Shown: one piece after another, positions 52,571 through 61,344 of the stretch | How positions within the stretch are numbered: position 1 is the first letter of the stretch | Layout: every line of letters starts with the position of its first letter | Source: Ga0077530 sp046293075 | GTDB taxonomy: Bacteria; Pseudomonadota; Alphaproteobacteria; Rhizobiales; Hyphomicrobiaceae | DNA length: 64,000 bases | NCBI GenBank assembly: GCA_046293075.1 | Contig: JBKBPL010000009.1 | Coordinates: forward strand, 1-64,000 | Reading direction: 5' to 3' | The notes under the pieces: model-generated | Databases searched by the model: none | What the model was told of the DNA's origin: nothing | The model's input: only the letters and a program-made list of their open reading frames with translations | Translations under genes and position numbers: made by a program

Positions 52571-52582
52571 TTGTCCGGACAG
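52571..52582. promoter_or_regulatory. Operator-like inverted repeat 2 upstream of acyl-CoA dehydrogenase operon
   Basis: TTGTCCGGACAG matches TTGTC-N2-GACAA with one mismatch at the last base and contains the perfect 10-bp palindrome TGTCCGGACA. It ends 24 bp before the acyl-CoA dehydrogenase start, a position where a repressor would block transcription. The centres of copies 1 and 2 are 76 bp apart, about seven helical turns. Confidence 0.55.
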
Positions 52583-52606
52583 ATTGTATGAGGACTGAGA
52601 TATCCG

Positions 52607-53770
52607 ATGAGGAGCACCATCAACGACGCGGCCGACGAGGTCCAGCTTCTCGACATGATCGAGCGCTGGACGGAGCGGGAGCTCAAGCCGATCGTGCGCG
52701 CGTACGACCACGCCGACCGCTATCCCGACCACATCGTCGAGCAGATGAAGGAGCTTGGCTTGTTCGGGGCGACGGTCAGCCCCGCGTATGGCGGCCTCGG
52801 TCTGCCAGCCTCGACCTACGCCAAGATCGTCATGACGATCTCGTCCGTCTGGATGTCGATCACCGGCATCTTTAACTCGCACCTCATGCTGGCGCTCGCC
52901 ATCGAGAAGTTCGGGACGCCGGAGCAGAAGAAACAGTGGCTGCCGAAGCTCGCATCAGGTGAGATCCGCGGCGGCCTCGCGCTGACCGAGCCCGATGCCG
53001 GGACGGACCTCCAGGGCATCCGCATGACGGCGCGCCGCGACGGCGACGACTATGTCATCAACGGCACCAAGATGTGGATCACCAACGGCGCCGAAGGATC
53101 GTGCTTTGCCATGCTGGTGAAGACCGATCCCGACGCGAAGCCGCGGCACGCCGGCATGAGCCTTTTCATCACGCCGAAGAAGGCGGGCTTCACGGTCGGG
53201 CGCAAGCTCAAGAAGCTCGGTTACAAGGCCATCGACACGGCGGAGCTCGTCTTCGAGAACTACCGCGTGCCGAAAGATCATCTCATTGGCGGCGTTGAGG
53301 GGCAGGGCTTCTATCAGACGACCGGCGGCCTCGAGCTCGGACGCATCAACGTCGCAGCGCGGGGTGTGGGCATCGCCGAGGGCGCGCTGAAGCTGGCGAC
53401 GGCGTATGCGCAGGTGCGCAAGACATTCGGCAAGCCCATCTGCGAGCATCAGGCCATCCAATTGAAACTCGGCGAGATGGCGACCCGCGCCCGGGCCGCC
53501 CGGCTTCTGACGCTCGATGCCGCGGCTGCCTTCGATCGCGGCGAGCGATGCGACATGGAGGCTGGCATGGCGAAGTACTTCGCGAGTGAGGCCGCGCTTG
53601 AAAATGCCATTGAGGGGATGCGCATCCATGGCGCCTATGGGTACTCGCAGGAGTACGACATCGAGCGCCTCTACCGCGACGCACCGCTCACCTGCATCGG
53701 CGAGGGCACCAACGAGATGCAGCGCATCATCATCGCCAAGAACTGGATCAAGAGGAACCCCATCGCATGA
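52607..53770 (+). CDS. Acyl-CoA dehydrogenase
   Basis: A 387-residue flavoenzyme that introduces an alpha,beta double bond into an acyl-CoA. It has LFGATVSPAYGGLGLPASTY, the FAD/substrate loops LALTEPDAGTDLQG and MWITNGAEGS, the helix RKTFGKPICEHQAIQ, and the C-terminal GEGTNEMQRIIIAKNW with the likely catalytic glutamate nearby. It is the first gene of a four-gene operon and overlaps the next by ATGA. The start has AGGA 12 nt upstream. The acyl substrate is unknown; dicarboxylyl-CoA is plausible from context. Confidence 0.93.
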   Translation: MRSTINDAADEVQLLDMIERWTERELKPIVRAYDHADRYPDHIVEQMKELGLFGATVSPAYGGLGLPASTYAKIVMTISSVWMSITGIFNSHLMLALAIEKFGTPEQKKQWLPKLASGEIRGGLALTEPDAGTDLQGIRMTARRDGDDYVINGTKMWITNGAEGSCFAMLVKTDPDAKPRHAGMSLFITPKKAGFTVGRKLKKLGYKAIDTAELVFENYRVPKDHLIGGVEGQGFYQTTGGLELGRINVAARGVGIAEGALKLATAYAQVRKTFGKPICEHQAIQLKLGEMATRARAARLLTLDAAAAFDRGERCDMEAGMAKYFASEAALENAIEGMRIHGAYGYSQEYDIERLYRDAPLTCIGEGTNEMQRIIIAKNWIKRNPIA

Positions 53771-54936
53771 TGCCACTGGCGGGTTTGACGATCGTTTCAG
53801 TCGAGCAGTTCGGGGCGGCCCCCTACGGGACGATGTTCCTCGCCGAGCTCGGCGCGACGGTGATCAAGATCGAGAACGCGGCGATCGGCGGCGATCCGGC
53901 GCGCAAGACCGGCCCGTACTTCCTCGGCGAGAACGACAGCGAGTATTTCCAGGCCTTCAACAGCAACAAGAGGAGCGTCGCGCTTGACCTGCGCAGCGAG
54001 GAAGGCCGCGCCGCGCTGCGCCATCTCATCAGCGAGGCCGATGCCGTCGTGAATAACCTGCGCGGGGACCTGCCGGCCCGGATGGGCCTCGATTATCCTG
54101 CACTGGGCGCCGTCAAGCCTTCCATCGTGTGCGTGCATGTCTCCGCCTATGGGCGGGACAACGCGCGCGCATCGCGCCCCGGCTATGATTATCTCATGCA
54201 GGCCGAGTCCGGGCTCATGGACCTGACCGGCGAGCCGGATGGTCCGCCCTCACGGATCGGTGCGCCCTCCATGATCGACCAGACGACCGGGCTCACGGCC
54301 GCGGTCGGCCTGCTCGCGGCCGTCCTGCAGGCGCGCTCGACCGGCAAGGGCTGCGACGTCGATATCAGCCTCTTCGAGGTGGCGCTGCATCAGCTCGGGT
54401 ACGTGGCGCGCTGGTATCTCAACGAAGGCCACGTCTCCCGTCGCCAGCAGCGCAGTGCCCACTTCTCCGTCGCGCCGGTGCAGACCTTCCCGACCGCCGA
54501 CGGCTGGGTCTTCGTCATGTGCATGACGGATAAGTTCTGGGCCGAGCTGGTCGCAGCCATCGAGCGTCCTGAGCTCAACGCGGATCCGCGCTTCGCGACC
54601 ATGGCGAGCCGGCAGGCGAACCGCGACGCGATCACCGAGATCGTCGATGCCGAGCTCAAGAAGAAGCCGAGCGCATACTGGCTCGCGCGTCTCGGCAGCG
54701 TGCTTCCCATTGCGCCGGTCCTCGATCTCGCAAGCGCCTTGGACAACCCGTTCCTCAAGACGACGGAAATGATCCGCAACGTGCCGCATCCGGCCATGCC
54801 GGGCATGCGCGTGCTCGCCAATCCGATCAAGATCAACGGCAAGCGGCTGGAGCAGGCCGTCTGCCCGCCCATGGGCGCCGACAATGCCGCGTTCCTCGGC
54901 GCGCCGGGCGGCGAGAGGGTGCGAGGGCGCGCATGA
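53767..54936 (+). CDS. CaiB/BaiF-family CoA-transferase, first of pair
   Basis: A 389-residue class III CoA-transferase: LTIVSVEQFGAAPYGTMFLAELGATVIKIE at the N-terminus, FNSNKRSVALDLRSEEGR, and the catalytic aspartate (about D141) in PGYDYLMQAESGLMDLTG. It overlaps both neighbours by ATGA. A tandem pair of such enzymes suggests either a heteromeric transferase or two steps, one activating a free acid and one moving CoA within a dicarboxylate. Confidence 0.92.
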   Translation: MMPLAGLTIVSVEQFGAAPYGTMFLAELGATVIKIENAAIGGDPARKTGPYFLGENDSEYFQAFNSNKRSVALDLRSEEGRAALRHLISEADAVVNNLRGDLPARMGLDYPALGAVKPSIVCVHVSAYGRDNARASRPGYDYLMQAESGLMDLTGEPDGPPSRIGAPSMIDQTTGLTAAVGLLAAVLQARSTGKGCDVDISLFEVALHQLGYVARWYLNEGHVSRRQQRSAHFSVAPVQTFPTADGWVFVMCMTDKFWAELVAAIERPELNADPRFATMASRQANRDAITEIVDAELKKKPSAYWLARLGSVLPIAPVLDLASALDNPFLKTTEMIRNVPHPAMPGMRVLANPIKINGKRLEQAVCPPMGADNAAFLGAPGGERVRGRA

Positions 54937-56048
54937 AGCTTGAAGGCATTCGCGTCATTGACCTCTCTGTCTTCCTGCCCGGGCCCTACCTCACGCTCGC
55001 CATGGCCGACCACGGCGCGGAGGTGATCAAGGTGGAGCCGCCGGGCGAAGGTGATCCGGGCCGGCATATCGGCCTCTCCGACGGCCCGAGCACGGTCTTC
55101 TTCCGCAATATCAACCGCGGCAAGAAGAGCATTGTCGTCGACCTCAAGAAATCCGATCAGCGCGAGCGGCTGCTCAGGCTGTGCGAGGCGGCCGACGTCG
55201 TCGTGGAATCATTCCGCCCTGGCGTCGTCGATCGTCTTGGCGTTGGCTACGAGGCGGTGCGCGCGCGCAACCCGCGCATTGTCTACTGCGCGATCAGCGC
55301 TTTCGGCCAGACCGGGCCGTACAGCGGCCGCCCGGCGCATGATCTGGCGCTCGAAGCCGAGAGCGGCTTGCTCACGGCATCACTCGGCGGCGACGGCAAG
55401 CCGGCCATGCCAGCGATTCCGGCGGCCGACGTGCTGGCGGGCCTGCAGGGCCTTGCGGCCGTGCTCATGGCGCTGCTGCGCCGGAACCAGACGGGCGCCG
55501 GCGACTATATCGACATCAGCATGCACGACGTCACGGTCGGCGCGATGCTGAATATTCTCGGCCCCACATTCGCCGAGAACCGGCAGCCGATCCCGACGCA
55601 TGAGCGCACGACCGGGGGTGCGGCCTTCTATCGCCCCTATGAAACACGCGACGGCCGCTTCCTCGTCCTCGCTGGGCAGGAGCCGAAGTTCATCCAAAAC
55701 CTGCTTGGTGCCTTGGGCCGTCCGGATCTCGCTGAGCCCTGCCTCAGGGGACCGGGGCCGCATCAGCAGCCCGTAATGCACTTCCTCGCAGAGATCTTCC
55801 GGACCAAGACGCTTGCGGAGTGGGATGCGTATCTTGCGACGCTCGACGTCTGCTACGGCCGCGTCAACACCCTGCCCGAGGCCTTCGCGCACGAGAACCT
55901 CCATGCCCGCGGCATGGTGCTCAAAGACGCGCAGGGTCGCACCCATGTCGGACCACCGATCCATTTCCGCCATGAGCCGGCCGCGCCCGTGCTGCGCGAG
56001 CCGCGCCTCGGCGAGCATACCGAGAGCGTGCTCGGCGCGCAGAAATAG
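54933..56048 (+). CDS. CaiB/BaiF-family CoA-transferase, second of pair
   Basis: The 371-residue protein shares the fold of its neighbour but differs in sequence: IRVIDLSVFLPGPYLTLAMADHGAEVIKVEPPGEGDPGR, RGKKSIVVDLKKSDQ and the catalytic aspartate (about D137) in RPAHDLALEAESGL. The low identity to the upstream copy argues against a recent duplication. It overlaps the first CoA-transferase by ATGA and lies 18 bp before the MaoC gene. Confidence 0.92.
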   Translation: MKLEGIRVIDLSVFLPGPYLTLAMADHGAEVIKVEPPGEGDPGRHIGLSDGPSTVFFRNINRGKKSIVVDLKKSDQRERLLRLCEAADVVVESFRPGVVDRLGVGYEAVRARNPRIVYCAISAFGQTGPYSGRPAHDLALEAESGLLTASLGGDGKPAMPAIPAADVLAGLQGLAAVLMALLRRNQTGAGDYIDISMHDVTVGAMLNILGPTFAENRQPIPTHERTTGGAAFYRPYETRDGRFLVLAGQEPKFIQNLLGALGRPDLAEPCLRGPGPHQQPVMHFLAEIFRTKTLAEWDAYLATLDVCYGRVNTLPEAFAHENLHARGMVLKDAQGRTHVGPPIHFRHEPAAPVLREPRLGEHTESVLGAQK

Positions 56049-56066
56049 TCTTGGGAGATCGATATT

Positions 56067-56570
56067 ATGCAGAGCCATGAGGCCGCCGGCGGCCGGCGCT
56101 ATCGCGAGACGTTCGGCCGGTATTTCGATGACTTCGTCGTCGGGGACATCTACGAGCATCGGCCGGGGCGGACGATCACGGAAACCGACAATATATGGTT
56201 CACCCTGCTGACCATGAATACGCACCCGCTGCACTTCGACGTGGCCTACGCGGCGAAATCGGAGTTCGGCCGGCCACTCGTGAACAGCTGCCTCACCTTG
56301 TCCATGGTGGTCGGCATGAGCGTGAGCGACTTGAGCCAGAAGGCGATCGCCAATCTCGGCTGGAACGACATCAAGCTGACCGCGCCGGTCTTCGTCGGCG
56401 ATACCCTCTATGCGGAGTCGGAAGTCCTGGCGAAACGGGAGTCCGCGTCGCGCCCGACGCAGGGCGTCGTGACCGTGCGCACGATTGGCAAGAAAGCCGA
56501 TGGGGTGGCGTTCATCAGCTTCGAGCGCACCATGCTGGTGCCCAAGCGCGGGCACGGCATCGAAGATTGA
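56067..56570 (+). CDS. MaoC-family (hot-dog) enoyl-CoA hydratase
   Basis: The 167-residue hydratase has FDDFVVGDIYEHRPGRTITETDNIWF followed by TMNTHPLHFD, which supplies the catalytic Asp and His of the R-hydratase motif, and APVFVGDTLYAESEVL. It is close in pattern to mesaconyl-CoA/2-methylfumaryl-CoA hydratases. Together with the dehydrogenase and transferases, a route from a saturated (methyl)dicarboxylate to a hydroxyacyl-CoA is plausible; a citramalyl-CoA-lyase-like enzyme at 6.2 kb could act next, but is not linked. Confidence 0.88.
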   Translation: MQSHEAAGGRRYRETFGRYFDDFVVGDIYEHRPGRTITETDNIWFTLLTMNTHPLHFDVAYAAKSEFGRPLVNSCLTLSMVVGMSVSDLSQKAIANLGWNDIKLTAPVFVGDTLYAESEVLAKRESASRPTQGVVTVRTIGKKADGVAFISFERTMLVPKRGHGIED

Positions 56571-56585
56571 GCCAGCGACCGACGC

Positions 56586-57395
56586 CTAGCCCTTCATGCG
56601 CCGCATGGTCATAGTGTGGCGGAAGCGTGATGCCGGATGGGTATTGATGGCGATGAGCGCGATCTGTCCCGAGGCGAGCCGGTACGTGCGCCGCACGACG
56701 AGCGCTATAGGATCGTCCGTAGCACGGAGGCCCTCGGCCATTGCCTCGGTCATGTGCGCGGCGGTGATTTCCTGCTGAACTTCCGCGATGCGCTGGCCGA
56801 ACATGTCCTCGATGAGATGGAAGATGGGGCCGGCATGGCGCTGCAGGAGCCGGCCGACGGCCGCAAAGTCCCGGCTGATGTGGACCTCTGTCCGACAGAG
56901 CGGGACCTCGCTTTCCTCGCGATACCGGTAGCCGCGGACGGCCAGCCACGCTTCGCCGCTGGCGACGCCGATCTGCTGCGCGCGCTTGCGGTCGAGCTCG
57001 ATCAGCTCGATCGTGTCGATCGCGAAGCGGGATCCGGCCGCGTAGGTGACGAGATCGCAGATCGACGTCACTTCATGCACGTGCGACTCGGAGGGGCGGG
57101 GCGAAACGACGGTCGTTCCGGAGCCCCGCCGCGACCGCACGAGGTTGTCCTCGCGCAGTCGTCGCAGCGCCTCGCGCACCGTGTAGCGGCTGACCGAGTA
57201 GCGCTTGCGAAGCTCGTCCTCGGGCGGCAGTGTGGCGCCGACCGGATAGACGCCGCGAACAATCTCGTCCTTGATGGCGTGAAAGAGCTGCAGGTAGAGC
57301 GGGTCGCCGGCGTTGAGGTCCATCGGTGCGGGGGCGCCGGGCCTGGACTTGGGCCGGTTTGGGCGGCGGACCTTCGTTTCATTCCTCGAGGCCAT
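56586..57395 (-). CDS. GntR-family transcriptional regulator with UTRA domain
   Basis: The 269-residue protein has a basic N-terminal tail, a GntR winged helix (about residues 30-100; LPPEDELRKRYSVSRYTVREALRRL) and a C-terminal UTRA ligand-binding domain (about 115-262) ending RFRHTMTMRRMKG. It faces the acyl-CoA dehydrogenase operon tail-to-tail 15 bp away and is the obvious candidate to bind the TTGTC-N2-GACAA repeats before that operon. The ligand is probably an intermediate of the pathway. ATG 57395 is used; an ATG at codon 25 is possible. Confidence 0.92.
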   Translation of the reverse strand: MASRNETKVRRPNRPKSRPGAPAPMDLNAGDPLYLQLFHAIKDEIVRGVYPVGATLPPEDELRKRYSVSRYTVREALRRLREDNLVRSRRGSGTTVVSPRPSESHVHEVTSICDLVTYAAGSRFAIDTIELIELDRKRAQQIGVASGEAWLAVRGYRYREESEVPLCRTEVHISRDFAAVGRLLQRHAGPIFHLIEDMFGQRIAEVQQEITAAHMTEAMAEGLRATDDPIALVVRRTYRLASGQIALIAINTHPASRFRHTMTMRRMKG

Positions 57396-57437
57396 GATCC
57401 GAAGGTGTGGTCCGCGCGTTCCAGAGCCTGAAAGAAA

Positions 57438-57512
57438 TGGTGCCGGCTGAGGGATTTGAACCCCCGACCAACGGTTTACAAAACCGCTGCTCTACCACTG
57501 AGCTAAGCCGGC
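57438..57512 (-). tRNA. tRNA-Thr (anticodon UGU)
   Basis: The minus strand folds as a full cloverleaf: acceptor GCCGGCT pairing with AGCCGGC, D arm TAGCTCAGTGGTAGAGCA, anticodon stem GCGGT/ACCGT with loop TTTGTAA (anticodon TGT at 34-36), T arm GGGGGTTCAAATCCCTC, discriminator A and an encoded CCA end. It lies 42 bp upstream of the GntR gene on the same strand. Confidence 0.95.
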
Positions 57513-57761
57513 TTTTCGGGCCGCGCCGGCAGGGCGGCGGCCGATTGGCGCCCTTATACGCGAACCGCCCGGCCCCTGCTACCGTGTCCTCACGGTGCGC
57601 CCCATCTCAGTTCCGATTCGGGCGCCACGCCGGCCCTAGCCCTCGGGCCGGCAATGCCCTATAAGGCGGCACTGCAAGCCCAATCGCTGGACGATGCAGC
57701 CGGAACCTGGGGCGCCGCGGCGCTCCGGGCCCGTGCCCCTTGGTTACCGTGGAGACGTGTC

Positions 57762-59153
57762 ATGCCTGCCCCCTGGTCGCCCGACAGCTGGAGATCGAAG
57801 CCGATCGTCCAGGTGCCCGAGTATCCGGACGCGGCCGCTCTGGCCGACGTGGAAGGCAAGCTCGCGACGTTTCCCCCCCTCGTCTTTGCCGGCGAGGCCC
57901 GACAGCTCACGAAGGCGCTCGGCGAGGTTGCGGAGGGCCGCTCGTTCCTGCTCCAGGGCGGCGACTGCGCCGAGAGCTTCCTCGAGCACCGCGCCGACAA
58001 CATCCGCGACTTCTTCCGCGTCTTCCTGCAGATGGCGGTCGTGCTGACGTACGCCGGCGGCTCGCCGGTGGTGAAGGTCGGCCGCATTGCCGGCCAGTTC
58101 GCCAAGCCGCGCTCCTCGCCGACCGAGAAGAAGGGCGACATCGAGCTGCCAAGCTACCGCGGCGACATCATCAACGGCGCGGAGTTCACGCCCGAGGCCC
58201 GTATTCCGGACCCGCAGCGCCAGCTCCAGGCCTACCGACAGTCGGCGGCGACGCTGAACTTGATCCGCGCCTTTGCCCAGGGCGGCTACGCGGACCTCGA
58301 GCGCGTGCACCAGTGGACGCTCGGCTTCATCAAGGACAGCCCGCAGGGGCGCAGGTTCGAGGAACTGGCGAGCCGCATCACCGAGACGCTCGAGTTCATG
58401 CGCGCGTGCGGCATCACCGCCGACAATACGCCGCAATTGCGCACGACGACCGTCTACACGAGCCACGAGGCGCTGCTGCTCGGCTATGAGCAGGCGCTGA
58501 CGCGGCTCGATTCGACGAGCGGCGACTGGTACGCCACGTCGGGCCACATGATCTGGATCGGCGACCGCACGCGCCAGCCGGATCATGCGCACGTCGAGTA
58601 CTTCCGCGGGATCAAGAACCCGATCGGCGTGAAGTGCGGGCCGTCGCTCGAGCCCGACGCGCTGCTGCGGCTGATCGACATCCTGAACCCGAACGACGTT
58701 GCGGGCCGCCTGACGCTGATCTGCCGCTTCGGCGCGGACAAGGTGGAGAGCCACCTGCCGAAGCTGATCCGCGCGGTCGAGAAGGCCGGCCGCAAGGTCG
58801 TGTGGTCGTGCGATCCCATGCACGGCAACACCATCTCGGCGGCGAACGGCTACAAGACGCGGCCCTTCGAGCGCATCCTGAAGGAGGTCGATACCTTCTT
58901 CGCGGTGCATCGCGCCGAGGGCACGCACGCCGGCGGCATCCACGTCGAGATGACGGGGCAGAACGTGACGGAGTGCACGGGCGGCGCGGTGGCGATCAGC
59001 GAGACGGACCTTTCGAACCGCTATCACACGCACTGTGATCCGCGGCTCAATGCCGACCAGTCGCTCGAGCTTGCTTTCCTGGTCGCCGAAAGGCTGAAAA
59101 CCGAACGCGTTGCACGCGCACCTCACGAGGCGTCGATCGCGGCGGCGGAGTGA
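57762..59153 (+). CDS. 3-deoxy-D-arabino-heptulosonate 7-phosphate synthase, class II
   Basis: The first enzyme of the shikimate pathway condenses PEP and erythrose 4-phosphate. The 463-residue plant-type (class II) protein has LLQGGDCAESF with the metal-binding cysteine, RIAGQFAKPRSSPTE, GEFT-equivalent NGAEFTPEARIPDP, VKCGPSLEPD, WSCDPMHGNT and GGIHVEMTGQNVTECTGG. ATG 57762 has GGAG 8 nt upstream; the longer frame to 57654 is unlikely. It is a single-gene unit ended by a strong terminator. Confidence 0.95.
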   Translation: MPAPWSPDSWRSKPIVQVPEYPDAAALADVEGKLATFPPLVFAGEARQLTKALGEVAEGRSFLLQGGDCAESFLEHRADNIRDFFRVFLQMAVVLTYAGGSPVVKVGRIAGQFAKPRSSPTEKKGDIELPSYRGDIINGAEFTPEARIPDPQRQLQAYRQSAATLNLIRAFAQGGYADLERVHQWTLGFIKDSPQGRRFEELASRITETLEFMRACGITADNTPQLRTTTVYTSHEALLLGYEQALTRLDSTSGDWYATSGHMIWIGDRTRQPDHAHVEYFRGIKNPIGVKCGPSLEPDALLRLIDILNPNDVAGRLTLICRFGADKVESHLPKLIRAVEKAGRKVVWSCDPMHGNTISAANGYKTRPFERILKEVDTFFAVHRAEGTHAGGIHVEMTGQNVTECTGGAVAISETDLSNRYHTHCDPRLNADQSLELAFLVAERLKTERVARAPHEASIAAAE

Positions 59154-59180
59154 TTCGGATCACTTGTTGAATCGAACGGG

Positions 59181-59215
59181 AAGCGCGGTGCCGAAAGGTG
59201 CCGCGCTTCTTCTAT
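59181..59215 (+). terminator. Rho-independent terminator after DAHP synthase gene
   Basis: Stem AAGCGCGG...CCGCGCTT, continued by TGCC/GGTG with two wobble pairs, capped by a GAAA tetraloop and followed by CTTCTATG, 28 bp after the stop. It is the clearest intrinsic terminator in the window. Confidence 0.8.
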
Positions 59216-59383
59216 GCCGTTTGAGGTCATCTTCGCACAAGCCTACGTCCGAGGACGCCGTGGATGTCTGGCTCCGTTCATGGGAGGGCGATTTCCACCA
59301 TCGGATCGCTGCCTTCTGCGACGTCAGTCCCGGTCGTCACTCGTAGCCCCGCTCCGCCCGAATGAGCTTGAAGGCTCCCACCC

Positions 59384-60130
59384 TCACGTCACCACCAACT
59401 TCACGCCCGCGATGAGCAGGATGATCGCGAGGATGATGCGCAGCGCGTTGTCGGGCAGGTAGCGGCTGCCGATGAACGCGCCCAACGTGCCGCCGACGCC
59501 GACGGCGCCGAGCCAGAGGGGCAAGGGCGTGGGAAGCGCATTCAGGATGCTGTACGCGCCCGTGAGGGCGGCGGCCGAGTTCAGCAGATTGTAGACCGCG
59601 GTCACCGCAGCGGTCTGGCGCACGCTCACCCAGTTCATCGCAAGGATCACCGGGGCCAGAAATATGCCGCCGCCGGTTCCGGTCGTGCCGGACACGAAAC
59701 CGATCACCGCGCCAGTCAGCAGGGCCGGGAGGAATGGCGGCGTGGCGGGCGGCAACGGGCGCGCGCGGGCCTCGCGTCGCGCAGAGCGCAGCATCTGCAC
59801 GGCGGACAGCACCAGGATGATGCCGACAGCGGGATAGTAGAGGCGCGTGGGAAGCTGAACCGCGCCACCGATCAGTGAGAACGGGAAGCCCAGGACGGCG
59901 AAAGGATAGAAGGCGCGCAACGTGAGCAGGCCGCGCCGCCAGAACTGGAAAGTGCCGATGCCCGCAACCAGCAGATTGAGGGAGAGCGCCGTCGTCTTCA
60001 TCGCGGCGGGCGCCAGCCCGAACAGCCCCATAGCCGCGAGGTAGCCCGTGGCCCCCGCCTGCCCGACCGAAGCGTAGAGCACGGCGATAAGCAGGAAAAG
60101 AATGGTCAGCCAGAGTGTGTCGCTGGTCAA
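59384..60130 (-). CDS. TSUP (TauE/SafE/YfcA)-family permease
   Basis: The 248-residue membrane protein has about eight helices in two halves and the family motifs YASVGQAGATGYLAAMGLFG in helix 1-2 and the repeated GTTGTGGGIFLAPVIL in the second half, with VGGTLGAFIGSRYLP before the last helix. TSUP proteins export or import sulfite, sulfonates or sulfoacetate-like anions. No sulfur-metabolism gene is adjacent, so the substrate is open. The 59216-59383 stretch before it has no other feature. Confidence 0.85.
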   Translation of the reverse strand: MTSDTLWLTILFLLIAVLYASVGQAGATGYLAAMGLFGLAPAAMKTTALSLNLLVAGIGTFQFWRRGLLTLRAFYPFAVLGFPFSLIGGAVQLPTRLYYPAVGIILVLSAVQMLRSARREARARPLPPATPPFLPALLTGAVIGFVSGTTGTGGGIFLAPVILAMNWVSVRQTAAVTAVYNLLNSAAALTGAYSILNALPTPLPLWLGAVGVGGTLGAFIGSRYLPDNALRIILAIILLIAGVKLVVT

Positions 60131-60227
60131 AATGAGACGTCCGACTCGCGCGCTCCCTCGAAGCCTGCACTATACGCCTTTCATTCAGGCTGCGCCGGCA
60201 GTCTCTGCGCTTGTACGGACGCGCTTT

Positions 60228-61181
60228 CTAGAGTGCCAACTCCCAAAACTGGCCGTTCACGTCGTGGCCGAACTCGTTGTGGCGCTCTTCCTTGATGAGG
60301 TTGAAGCCGGCAGCGGCGTAGATGCGGATCGCGGGCACGAGAACGTCGTGCGTCCACAGCATAAGCATCTTGTAGCGTTTGGCGCGCGCGAAGCGGATAC
60401 ACTCATCGACGAGCCGGCGGCCGAGGCCGAGCCCGCGCGCCGAGGGCTCCACGTAGAGCAGGCGGAGTTGCGCGACCTCCGCCGAGGCGCGTGTGACGAA
60501 CACGGAGCCGACAACCTCGCCGTCGCGCTCGGCGATCCAGGCGCGCTCGTGCTTCGGATCGAAATTGCTGATGAACTTGGAAAGGATCTCCGCGACCAGG
60601 GCCTCGAGCCTCGGATCGGTCCAGCCGTATTCCCGCGCGTAGATGACCGCCTGGCGATGCGTGATCCAGCCGGCGTCGCCAGTCTCGAGCCCGCGCAGGA
60701 TGTAGGGCTCGGCCGTCGGCGCGGGCGCGCCGAGGAGCCGCGCGATGGTCTTCGTCGCCGCGACAAGACGGGGACGATCGGGCGGCGCCACCTTCTCCAG
60801 CATGGCGACGACGCCCTCGTGCGAGCCGCGGTCAAGGGGTGCAAACGCGGCCTGACCCTTCGGCGTCAGGGTGATGACTGCGCGGCGGGCATCGTCCTCG
60901 GCGGGCGTCCGGTGGATGAGGCCCTGCTCCTCGAACTTCTTGAGCATCCGGCTCAAGTAGCCTGCGTCGATGCCGAGCTCCCGGGTGAGATCGCTCGCCG
61001 TGATATCGCGGCCGTGGGCCAGCTCGTAGAGCACGCGCGCTTCCGAAAGCGAGTACGGGCTCGCATGCAGGCTCTCCGCCAGCAGGCCGAGCTGGCGCGT
61101 GTAGAAGCGGCTGAAGCGCCGTATGGCAGCAACGTCCTCCGGTAACGGGCTCGAATTCCCGGCTTCAACGATGACGGCCAT
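60228..61181 (-). CDS. MarR-type regulator fused to a GNAT acetyltransferase domain
   Basis: The 317-residue protein joins a MarR winged-helix domain (about residues 15-150; ARVLYELAHGRDITASDLTREL then GYLSRMLKKFEEQGLI and the wing DARRAVITLTPKG) to a GNAT domain (about 165-317; AWIAERDGEVVGSVFV and LRLLYVEPSARGLGLGRRLVDECI with the acetyl-CoA loop). This fusion is a recognised architecture but its ligand is unknown. A 19-bp near-perfect inverted repeat lies 34 bp upstream, so it is probably autoregulated and may control the divergent aminotransferase. Confidence 0.9.
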   Translation of the reverse strand: MAVIVEAGNSSPLPEDVAAIRRFSRFYTRQLGLLAESLHASPYSLSEARVLYELAHGRDITASDLTRELGIDAGYLSRMLKKFEEQGLIHRTPAEDDARRAVITLTPKGQAAFAPLDRGSHEGVVAMLEKVAPPDRPRLVAATKTIARLLGAPAPTAEPYILRGLETGDAGWITHRQAVIYAREYGWTDPRLEALVAEILSKFISNFDPKHERAWIAERDGEVVGSVFVTRASAEVAQLRLLYVEPSARGLGLGRRLVDECIRFARAKRYKMLMLWTHDVLVPAIRIYAAAGFNLIKEERHNEFGHDVNGQFWELAL

Positions 61182-61214
61182 GGCGTGTACCTCCGGGCGC
61201 TAAAGTCAACCAAT

Positions 61215-61233
61215 TATTTGACTAAGTCAAATA
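61215..61233. promoter_or_regulatory. Probable MarR operator between regulator and aminotransferase genes
   Basis: TATTTGACTAAGTCAAATA is a perfect 9-bp inverted repeat around a single central A, typical of MarR operators in length and AT content. A further half-site AGTCAA is at 61204-61209. It overlaps TTGACT sequences on both strands that could serve as -35 elements, so binding would block both divergent promoters. Confidence 0.65.
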
Positions 61234-61344
61234 GTCTCGCGCGCGGCAGTGGCGAGCGCAAGCGCCGCCGCGTCTTTCCAAGCGCCGGCGCGAGGTGCAT
61301 AAGTGCGCGCAACCCCGAACGGGGGCCGACCTGGGGAGGAAATC

